NCBI GenBank assembly: GCA_903642225.1
Contig: CAHJWI010000014.1
Coordinates: 1 to 64,000 of the forward strand
Origin: Acidobacteriaceae bacterium
GTDB taxonomy: Bacteria; Acidobacteriota; Terriglobia; Terriglobales; Acidobacteriaceae
Direction of reading: 5' to 3'
DNA length: 64,000 nucleotides
The position numbers and the translations under genes were made by a program. Positions 34,954 through 41,838 of this stretch are shown piece after piece (within the stretch, counting starts at the first letter, position 1; every line of letters starts with the position of its first letter). The notes below the pieces were generated by a model, which saw only the letters and a list, made by a program, of their open reading frames with translations, made no database searches and was not told the origin of the DNA.

Positions 34954-35796
34954 ATGTATCCGTATCTGCACCTCGGCTCGTTTCCCCTCGGCACGTTCGG
35001 CATTTTCATGTGGCTGGCGGCAGTGGCAGCCACGTTTCTGCTGCACCGGGCGTTTATGCGCGGACAGGTATCCGCAGATGCCGTCGTTGTCGTGGCCACG
35101 GCCATGATCGCCGGCGTGCTGGGTGCCAAGCTATGGCATGAGTTGCAGGATCCCTTTCAGTTCGGCAGGCAAATGCGGTTTATCGCGGAACCCGGCTGGA
35201 AGCATCCGCTGGACGTGCTGGGGAACCTGCTGCAGTGGTTTCGCGCCGGCTTTGCGTGGTTTGGTGGTCTGTTGTTCGGTGTGGTCGCCCTGCTGTGGCA
35301 AGGGAGGTCGCTCAAAGTCGGTGCGCTGCGTATGCTGGACCTTGCTGCGCCTGCGGCTGCCGTGGGCTACGGTGTGGGGCGGATCGGGTGTTTGACTTCA
35401 GGCGATGGGGACTATGGCGTGAACACCACCCATCCCTGGGGCGTGCACATGCGTGACGACGCGCTGGACCCTCCGCAGCCCAACCCGCCTGGATTGTTGG
35501 TGGAGCCGACACCCGTGTATGAGTTACTGTTCGCCCTCGCACTCGGGTACTACCTGTGGGTGCGCGGGAAAAAGCGCCTGTCCACCGGCCAGCTCACAGG
35601 GGAGTACCTCGTTCTGAGCGGCGTTGGCCGGTTCCTGATCGAGTTCATTCGGCGGAATCCGCGGCTTTATTTCGGCATGAGCAACGCGCAGGTGGCTGCG
35701 CTGCTGACGATTGCTGTGGGAGGCATTCTGATCGGCTACGCACAAACACACCGCGACCGGACCTATACGGAGCCAGGCGCGGCGGCAGCGATCTAG
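34954..35796 (+). CDS. lgt: Prolipoprotein diacylglyceryl transferase family protein
   Basis: This 280-residue polytopic membrane protein has the Lgt order of features: SFPLGTFGIFMWLAAVAATFLL, GLLFGVVALLWQGRSLKVGALRMLDLAAPAAAVGYGVGRIGC, a following T-S-G-D-G-D-Y-G, TPVYELLFAL and GRFLIEFIRRNPRLYFGMSNAQ. Lgt adds diacylglycerol to the lipobox Cys of lipoproteins such as Pal. Some residues differ from E. coli Lgt. The G-R-x-G-N-F-I-N-G-E signature reads G-R-I-G-C-L-T-S-G-D, and the essential His before the Gly-Gly in the central loop appears as Phe. It may be a divergent true Lgt or a paralogue. Its stop shares the CTAG at 35793-35796 with the convergent metalloprotease gene. Confidence 0.82.
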   Translation: MYPYLHLGSFPLGTFGIFMWLAAVAATFLLHRAFMRGQVSADAVVVVATAMIAGVLGAKLWHELQDPFQFGRQMRFIAEPGWKHPLDVLGNLLQWFRAGFAWFGGLLFGVVALLWQGRSLKVGALRMLDLAAPAAAVGYGVGRIGCLTSGDGDYGVNTTHPWGVHMRDDALDPPQPNPPGLLVEPTPVYELLFALALGYYLWVRGKKRLSTGQLTGEYLVLSGVGRFLIEFIRRNPRLYFGMSNAQVAALLTIAVGGILIGYAQTHRDRTYTEPGAAAAI

Positions 35797-36488
35797 AGAC
35801 GCCGCAGCATCGCCTTGGCTTCTTCAAAGTCGGGGAACTGCCGCTCTTCCGCCTGAAACTCGCGGGAATGTACACAGCGGCGGCCGCCGGGCTTCACCTT
35901 CACCGGGTGCTTCAAGTGCAGCATCTCGTGGTACATCAGGTACTCGATGGCGAGGCGGGGGATCTGTGGCCGGTCGAAGATGCGGCTCACCATAATGGTG
36001 TTGTGTGCTGCGTCGTAGTGGCCCAGCAGGCGGCGAGCCTGGTGATTGCTCCAGGTAAGCACCGGACGTCCGAGCAGTCCGTGGAAAAAGCGCGTGTTTA
36101 CGGCTTCAAAGACCTCATCCAGGTCATAAACGTCGCCTACTGCCGTTGTAATCTGCTTGCGGCCGCGTTCCTGCCGGGTGCGTTCTGCTTGGCGACTCAC
36201 GGCATCGCTGCTGGTGTAGCGGCGGTACCGGTCGGCATGGCCACGCTCAATCGGCTTGCGATACAGCTTGGCGAGCAGGATATGGGCGATGGCCTGGTGG
36301 ACGCTCTCCGGTGCGGCCTGTAACAGGTCAGAGAGTCTGACGATGAGCTGACCTTCACGCAAGCGGATCGTCGTGTTCAGCGAGACGAACCGCCGGAAAC
36401 GTACGTCGAGTGCAGGCATGGGTGCGCGGGGACGGAGATCGCGATAGGCACCGCTGAAGATGTCGCAAAGTTCTGGGGGAGCAACCAC
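35793..36488 (-). CDS. SprT-like zinc metalloprotease
   Basis: This 231-residue protein starts at GTG 36488. The C-terminal half has the zinc-binding H-E-M-L-H in YLMYHEMLHLKHPVKV, and a third ligand candidate is the His in RRCVHSREFQAEERQFPDFEEA. LTWSNHQARRLLGHYDAAHNTIMVSRIFD and preceding strands match SprT/Spartan-like domains, which act on DNA-protein crosslinks in eukaryotes. The bacterial role is poorly known. The basic N-terminal part (RKPIERGHADRYRRY) may bind nucleic acid. A TAGACT hexamer lies exactly six bases before the GTG. Its location close to DNA-repair genes may or may not be meaningful. Confidence 0.82.
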   Translation of the reverse strand: MVAPPELCDIFSGAYRDLRPRAPMPALDVRFRRFVSLNTTIRLREGQLIVRLSDLLQAAPESVHQAIAHILLAKLYRKPIERGHADRYRRYTSSDAVSRQAERTRQERGRKQITTAVGDVYDLDEVFEAVNTRFFHGLLGRPVLTWSNHQARRLLGHYDAAHNTIMVSRIFDRPQIPRLAIEYLMYHEMLHLKHPVKVKPGGRRCVHSREFQAEERQFPDFEEAKAMLRRL

Positions 36489-36494
36489 GGTTCC

Positions 36495-36500
36495 AGTCTA
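36495..36500 (-). promoter_or_regulatory. Candidate leaderless -10 element
   Basis: Minus-strand TAGACT lies exactly six bases before GTG 36488 of the SprT-like gene. There is no ribosome-binding sequence. Confidence 0.45.
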
Positions 36501-36534
36501 CCGACAGGGAGGCAGCGAAAAAGGAGGCGGGAAG

Positions 36535-37098
36535 CTAACGGGGTACCTCGTACTGGGTCGGCGGCGGTTCTTTTGAGGGCGGGTGTTCCTTAAAGTACGC
36601 CTGTTGTTCCAGTAGCAGCTTTTGGGCGTCGTCCTTAAGATCGGCGACAGCTTCGAGCGCCAATTGTCGTGTGACTTTGTACCGGGCCTGGTCAGGCGGT
36701 TGCCGCAGAATGCTCTCCCACCGCTCAGTAGAGGTGACGAGCCTAGGCAGCACCTTTCTCAAATCCTTGTGGCCGTTGCGGTAGTCGTCCAGGTTGTCCT
36801 CCAGCTCGCTCACAACGCCGGTCATTTCTTCCATGTTCTGGTGGATGTCCTCGGCACGGCCCTGCGCACGGGCATCGGCGATGACTCGTTGAATTCGGTC
36901 GAAGCGAGTCTCTACGATTTTGCTGTACGCCAAGACCCGTTCGGCTGGAAACATTGCAGCCTCTCGAACGCTTTCAACCTCAGCTTCAGATAGTTCAGGA
37001 CCTGCCCGTTGGCCGAGCAGCAAACCAGTGCAGAGTAGGGCAGTCGTCATCGCCCTTACGTAAGCAGGAACGTGAACGTAACGTCTTCTCGACATCAC
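36535..37098 (-). CDS. Exported helical protein, unknown function
   Basis: This protein of about 187 residues has a signal-like N-terminus (VRAMTTALLCTGLLLGQRAG, about residues 14-33). It is then almost entirely charged amphipathic helix (ELSEAEVESVREAAMF, RVIADARAQGRAEDIHQNMEEMTG, VSELEDNLDDYRNGHKDLRKVL) with a Pro-rich tail. I do not recognise a family. It is the last of three small exported-protein genes after uvrA on the minus strand. Its content and length resemble its upstream neighbour, so the two may be functional partners. Either of two consecutive start codons at 37098 or 37095 could be used. Confidence 0.72.
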   Translation of the reverse strand: MMSRRRYVHVPAYVRAMTTALLCTGLLLGQRAGPELSEAEVESVREAAMFPAERVLAYSKIVETRFDRIQRVIADARAQGRAEDIHQNMEEMTGVVSELEDNLDDYRNGHKDLRKVLPRLVTSTERWESILRQPPDQARYKVTRQLALEAVADLKDDAQKLLLEQQAYFKEHPPSKEPPPTQYEVPR

Positions 37099-37110
37099 CG
37101 TCTACCTGTC

Positions 37111-37608
37111 TTACTTTGCGAAAATCGTGGCCAGCAACGATGTTTGCGCCAAGTTCAACCTTTTCAAAGCGTCCTGAACGTGGGGCTTCATGTCGGACGA
37201 GGCTGCGCGGGTCATATCGGTCAACCGCCGATTAGTTGTGTGCAGCAACATCTCGGTCTTCTTCAGGCTCTTGCTTTGCCGAAAATTGCTCTCCATTTTG
37301 GCAGTGCAGGCTTCCAGCTGCTGAAGGGTTTCTTCAGCCTTTTCAAGTTCCCCATCCGCCATCTGACGACTGGCCAGCAGTGACATCTTGTCCGCAAGGT
37401 CGGCGTATAGAAAGGCCTGCTCCCGCGGGTTGGCGGCGCTTGCCTTTACTTCAAGGTCGGCAACGATGTGCAGATCGAGCGTTCCGGGTGGGGGGCCGGC
37501 GGCAGCCGCGTGCATTGGCATAACGACCAGGAAGCCGCCGCAAAGGGCGACAACCAGATGCAGACGAACCACTCGCGAAACCGCGCTCAAAGATGCTGCA
37601 ACGTGCAT
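37111..37608 (-). CDS. Exported helical protein, unknown function
   Basis: The protein has 165 residues from ATG 37608, which is preceded at good spacing by GGGAGGTG, a strong Shine-Dalgarno sequence. An N-terminal signal (VVRLHLVVALCGGFLVVMPMHAAAA) is followed by LDLHIVADLEVKASAANPREQAFLYADLADKMSLLASRQMADG. Helices with heptad character (EKAEETLQQLEACTAKMESNF, LKKTEMLLHTTNRRLTDMTR) make up the rest. The family is unknown. It sits 23 bases after the frameshifted TPR gene and 12 before the next exported protein, so the three form one unit downstream of uvrA. Confidence 0.75.
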   Translation of the reverse strand: MHVAASLSAVSRVVRLHLVVALCGGFLVVMPMHAAAAGPPPGTLDLHIVADLEVKASAANPREQAFLYADLADKMSLLASRQMADGELEKAEETLQQLEACTAKMESNFRQSKSLKKTEMLLHTTNRRLTDMTRAASSDMKPHVQDALKRLNLAQTSLLATIFAK

Positions 37609-37631
37609 AGCACACCTCCCACAATGGGGGC

Positions 37632-38149
37632 CTACTTTGCGCGACTTAGAACGGGTAAGCGCTGCTGCGCCTGCCATTCCTCATCGGGGAATTTTCCGTT
37701 GGCCAGTTCCAGGAACTGGCGGTAGTATCCAGCCGCTTCTCTGGAATGATGCAACGTATCATGCGCTGCGGCCAAAAGGAAAGCACTTGTCGCATCCATC
37801 GTCAAAATGGAGTTTCGGATTGAGATGGCACGCACAACTGTCTCTGGATGACGTGTTGTTGACGCGGCAAACGCTAACTCCGCGGCCGCATGAGCACGTT
37901 CCGCCGGTGAACTGAAGCTGCCGGCGAGAGCACGTTCCAGCACCCTCTCTGCATCCGCGCTGCGCTTCTCACGGATCAGTCCGTCTGCCTGTTCACTGAT
38001 CAGGTCGCCATTGCGGTTGGCAGGGCGGGAGTGCGTTCGTCGGAGGGTGGGCTTGTACCTGGAGGCAACTGCTGTATCTGGGCCGGCGAGGCGCCTGCTG
38101 AAAGCAAAGCGAACAGACCGACGGCGACCGCACGACGGCGGCCTGTCAT
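37632..38149 (-). pseudogene. Frameshifted exported TPR-like protein
   Basis: An ATG at 38149 overlaps the uvrA stop by four bases (ATGA) and opens a signal peptide, MTGRRRAVAVGLFALLSAGASPAQ. That frame stops after 49 codons (PTAMAT then TGA). In the -1 frame a helical, TPR-like sequence continues from the same spot: NGDLISEQADGLIREKRSAD, then VLERALAG, TSAFLLAAAHDTLHHSREAAGYYRQFLELANG, to a stop at 37632. That second frame has no usable start of its own after uvrA. The simplest reading is one exported protein of about 170 residues broken by a single frameshift near 38010, either a real mutation or a base-call error. No slippery heptamer is evident. Confidence 0.68.
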
Positions 38150-41100
38150 GAGGGCGCGATTGTCGGCAGGCCGAGTGCGGGTCGTAACCACTGGCCCGTG
38201 TACGATGCTGGAGCCGCGGCGATCTCCTCCGGTGTTCCGGCGGCAACCACCTGACCACCAGCGGAGCCGCCTTCCGGGCCCATGTCGATCACCCAGTCCG
38301 CGCACTTGATCACATCCATGTTGTGCTCGATGACCAGCAACGATCCGCCACCCTCAATCAGCTTGCGAAACGCCTGCAGCAGCGTCGCCACGTCATCAAA
38401 GTGCAGGCCTGTAGTGGGCTCATCCAGGATGTACAGGACTCGGCTTGCCACCTTTTTTGCCTCAGCCCTGCCGCTGCCGATGCTGCGGATATTTGCCAGG
38501 TGCGCGGCCAGCTTTACGCGCTGTGCCTCGCCGCCGGACAGCGTCGTCGCGCTCTGGCCGAGTCGCACGTATCCAAGGCCGACTTCATCCAGTACCTGCA
38601 ACCTGTCCACGATCTTGGGGTGACCGGCGAAGTAGTGCAGGGCATCTTTCACCGTCAAATTCAAAACATCGTGAATGTTGCGATTCTTGTATTTCACTTC
38701 CAGGATTGCGGATTTGTATCGCGTTGCATTGCATTCCTCGCACGGTAACTCGATATCTGCAAGGAACTGCATCTCAACCGTGACGGTTCCATCGCCTTCG
38801 CACACATCGCAGCGGCCGCCAGGTACGTTGAAACTGAAGGAGCCTGCGGTGTAGCTCTTGCGCCGCGCGTCAGGTTGCGCTGCGAAGAGTTCGCGGATGG
38901 CGTCGAACGCTTTGATATACGTGATTGGGTTTGAGCGGGGCGTTCTCCCAATAGGTGACTGATCGACTAACACCACCTCACGCAGATTCTGGGTGCCTGT
39001 GAGTTCCCGGTATAACTTGGTTGCATCGCTGCTTGCACCTTCCACGCCAAGTGCGTACTGCAGGGCCCGGTAGAGTACCTGGTGCACGATGGTCGACTTA
39101 CCCGACCCACTTACACCGGTAACAACAGTCAGCATACCTAAAGGTATCTCGAGATCGACGCCACGCAAATTGTGGATGCGGGCGCCTTTCAAGCGAAGCA
39201 GTTCACGGCCGGGTTCTCTGCGATGCTTCGGTATCGGGATCTGAACACGGCCGGAGAGATACTTGCCAGTGATAGAGTTTGGGTCGGCTTTAACCTGCTC
39301 CACGGTGCCGCTTGCCAGCAGCTTGCCGCCCAGTTCGCCCGCACCAGGACCCAGGTCGATGAGGCGGTCGGCAGCAAGAATCACGTCAGGATCATGCTCG
39401 ACCACGAGGATAGTGTTTCCCAGATCGCGTAGGTCATGCATGATGCGGACTAACTTCGCAGTATCACGGGAGTGTAGACCGATAGACGGCTCATCCAGCA
39501 CATAGAGTGCGCCGACTAACCGGGAACCAAGCGATGTGGCTAACTGAATGCGCTGCGACTCCCCACCACTGAGCGTTGAACTTAGCCGATCAAGCGTGAG
39601 GTATTCCAGACCCACCTGCTCCAGAAAGCCAATGCGTTGTCGCACCTCTTCCAGAATTTTTCCGGCAATTTCCATCTGCGCCGGCGAGAGTGTAAGCGCA
39701 TCGAAAAACTGTTTCGCACCGGTGATTGTCAGGCTGGTACTTTCGCAGATGTTCTGACCCTGCAGCAGAACAGCACGTGCCTCTGCACGCAGGCGTTGGC
39801 CGCGGCAATCGGGGCACGGAGCATAGCCGCGGTACTTCGACAAGAAGACACGTACGTGGAGCTTGTATTTCTTGGTATCCAGCGAACGAAAGAAGCCGCG
39901 AATACCAGTAAATGTGCCCTTGCCGTCCCACAACAGGCTTTGTTGTTGCGGTGTCAGGTCGTAGTACGGCTTGTGTGTGGGGATGTCGTTTACCTGGGCA
40001 AAGCGCTTCATTTCCCCATGGTGTGAACGATATTTCGGCGCAATCCAGGGCGCGATCGCGCCGTCATCCAACGACTTAGACTCGTCCGGCAAAATCAGCT
40101 TTGGATCGAAGTCAATGGTGTTTCCGAAACCCTGACATCGTGGGCAGGCACCGAAGGGGTTGTTAAAGCTGAAGAGCCGCGGCTCCGGTTCGCGGTAGGC
40201 GCGGCGGCAGGCCGTGCATTCAAACGCACTGGAGAAGCGAAGGCGTAGCGGAGCGGTGCTGTCGCGAGGTGCGGACTCAAACAGGATCTCGTTCGATTCG
40301 CGGTACCCGGTCTCAATGGCGTCGACAATGCGGGTGCGCACGTCTGCGCTTACAGCGAGGCGGTCTGCAAGAACAAAGATTGGCTGGGTAAAGTCGAGTT
40401 CTAGCAGCGATTCCGGTGTGGAAAACTCTACAATATTGCCGGCCTGGAACAGGCGGTTGTAGCCTCGATGACGCAGTTCGGTAAGCCGCTCCTTTAGCCG
40501 GTCTGAAATATCGAGGACCGGTGTGCTTATTGCCTTAATTACTTTTTTGTTTGCCAGCTTTTTGGGTTTCGCGGGCGGTGGTGGCGCGGTGTCCGCGGCA
40601 GGTGGCAAGAACTCCTGCATCGGTTCCAGCGTTACCGGCCGCGGCTCGATAGGAAACAGGGCATACAGGCGCGTGCCTTCGTTCATGGCGAGTATGTTTG
40701 CGGCGATCTCGTCGACCGTGTCACGCTTCACAATGCCGCCGCAATGCAGGCAGGTCACAGTGCCGCACCGCGCATACAGCAGGCGCATATAGTCGTAAAT
40801 TTCCGTGGCCGTAGCCACAGTGGAACGGGGATTGCGAGTCTGGTTTTTCTGCTTGATGGCGATTGCAGGTGCAAGGCCATCCATAAAGTCGACGTCGGGC
40901 TTTTCGATGCGTTCCAGGAATTGCCGCGCATAAGCGGAAAGCGATTCTACATAGCGGCGCTGACCTTCGGCATACACGGTGTCAAAGGCAAGGGAACTCT
41001 TGCCGGAGCCGGACACGCCGCTGACCACCGTCATCGCATTGTGCGGGATTTCGACGTCAATGTTTTTAAGGTTGTGCGTCCGTGCACCACGAATCAGGAT

Positions 41101-41256
41101 GTAGTCGTTCGCAGACAGCTTGAGCGACTCCGGCATGGCTGCTTTTAGGCCAAGTTCACTGTGAATGACGCCGCCTTCTATGTGCGATACGGTGACCGGC
41201 ACGTGCTCGTCCGTATGGGGGGTCGCACTGCTGATTGGTGCTTCAGCGAAAGCCAC
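38146..41256 (-). CDS. uvrA: Excinuclease ABC subunit A
   Basis: This 1036-residue ABC ATPase recognises DNA damage in nucleotide excision repair and loads UvrB, whose gene is at 60.1-62.1 kb. The two ATPase modules are seen in VVSGVSGSGKSSLAFDTVYAEGQRRYVESLSAYARQFL and in VVTGVSGSGKSTIVHQVLY. The signature loops are LSGGESQRIQLATSLGSRLVGALYVLDEPSIGLH and LSGGEAQRVKLAAHL. Zinc modules include CLHCGG, CTACRRAYREPEPRLFSFNNPFGACPRCQG and CDVCEGDG with CEECN. The N-terminal 45 or so residues before ANDYILIRGARTHNLKNID are extra. It starts at GTG 41256, directly after the lspA stop. Confidence 0.97.
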   Translation of the reverse strand: MAFAEAPISSATPHTDEHVPVTVSHIEGGVIHSELGLKAAMPESLKLSANDYILIRGARTHNLKNIDVEIPHNAMTVVSGVSGSGKSSLAFDTVYAEGQRRYVESLSAYARQFLERIEKPDVDFMDGLAPAIAIKQKNQTRNPRSTVATATEIYDYMRLLYARCGTVTCLHCGGIVKRDTVDEIAANILAMNEGTRLYALFPIEPRPVTLEPMQEFLPPAADTAPPPPAKPKKLANKKVIKAISTPVLDISDRLKERLTELRHRGYNRLFQAGNIVEFSTPESLLELDFTQPIFVLADRLAVSADVRTRIVDAIETGYRESNEILFESAPRDSTAPLRLRFSSAFECTACRRAYREPEPRLFSFNNPFGACPRCQGFGNTIDFDPKLILPDESKSLDDGAIAPWIAPKYRSHHGEMKRFAQVNDIPTHKPYYDLTPQQQSLLWDGKGTFTGIRGFFRSLDTKKYKLHVRVFLSKYRGYAPCPDCRGQRLRAEARAVLLQGQNICESTSLTITGAKQFFDALTLSPAQMEIAGKILEEVRQRIGFLEQVGLEYLTLDRLSSTLSGGESQRIQLATSLGSRLVGALYVLDEPSIGLHSRDTAKLVRIMHDLRDLGNTILVVEHDPDVILAADRLIDLGPGAGELGGKLLASGTVEQVKADPNSITGKYLSGRVQIPIPKHRREPGRELLRLKGARIHNLRGVDLEIPLGMLTVVTGVSGSGKSTIVHQVLYRALQYALGVEGASSDATKLYRELTGTQNLREVVLVDQSPIGRTPRSNPITYIKAFDAIRELFAAQPDARRKSYTAGSFSFNVPGGRCDVCEGDGTVTVEMQFLADIELPCEECNATRYKSAILEVKYKNRNIHDVLNLTVKDALHYFAGHPKIVDRLQVLDEVGLGYVRLGQSATTLSGGEAQRVKLAAHLANIRSIGSGRAEAKKVASRVLYILDEPTTGLHFDDVATLLQAFRKLIEGGGSLLVIEHNMDVIKCADWVIDMGPEGGSAGGQVVAAGTPEEIAAAPASYTGQWLRPALGLPTIAPS

Positions 41257-41838
41257 TTAGAGCGCTCCATCCACTGCGGTTGTGTCTGTCGTGATGTCGT
41301 CCAGGTGGGTCTGCTTCGGCTTCGGCCAGAGTAGTTCCAGCAGTAGCAGAACGGCGCCGACGGAGATGCAACTGTCCGCAATGTTGAAGTCAGGCCAGTG
41401 ATATCGCACGATCGTCACTTCCAGGAAGTCCACAACATAGTGGAAGTGGATGCGGTCATATAAATTGCCGATAGCCCCACCGAGGATCAGTGCTAAGCCG
41501 ATCGACGCGGGTGACGCGGCTCGGCCCATCTTCCAGAGCATCGTCAAAACGATGATGCCTGCGACGGCGGAGAAGCCGATGAGTGAGTTGCGCACTGCGA
41601 TTGGCGATGCGGATTCCGCAAACATGGAGAACGCCGCGCCGAAGTTGAGCACGTGGCTGATGCGGAAGATGTGGGGAATGACGGTGATGGTCTGACCCAT
41701 CGGCAGGTGATGGTCGATCCAGATTTTAGTGATCCGGTCGAGTAATACGACCATCGCGGAGAGTACGAGCAGGTACGGACGAGCGTCCCGGCGGGGCGTT
41801 GTGGCAGGGTAGGGTGGTAATTGCGGCTGCGTGCTCAT
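41257..41838 (-). CDS. lspA: Lipoprotein signal peptidase (signal peptidase II)
   Basis: This 193-residue inner-membrane aspartyl protease cleaves prolipoproteins after lipidation by Lgt. Four membrane segments are visible, as are the catalytic Asp pair in GGAIGNLYDRIHFHYVVDFL and FNIADSCISVGAVLLL. The N-terminal 20 residues are Pro-rich and cytosolic. The C-terminal tail (KPKQTHLDDITTD) is hydrophilic. Its ATG overlaps the end of ileS by four bases (ATGA), a common bacterial linkage, and the uvrA start follows its stop without a gap. Confidence 0.96.
   Translation of the reverse strand: MSTQPQLPPYPATTPRRDARPYLLVLSAMVVLLDRITKIWIDHHLPMGQTITVIPHIFRISHVLNFGAAFSMFAESASPIAVRNSLIGFSAVAGIIVLTMLWKMGRAASPASIGLALILGGAIGNLYDRIHFHYVVDFLEVTIVRYHWPDFNIADSCISVGAVLLLLELLWPKPKQTHLDDITTDTTAVDGAL

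Noticed and set aside
34839-35129. N-terminal extension of hpt
   Set aside because: It runs antisense to lgt and lacks similarity. ATG 34838 gives the normal family length.
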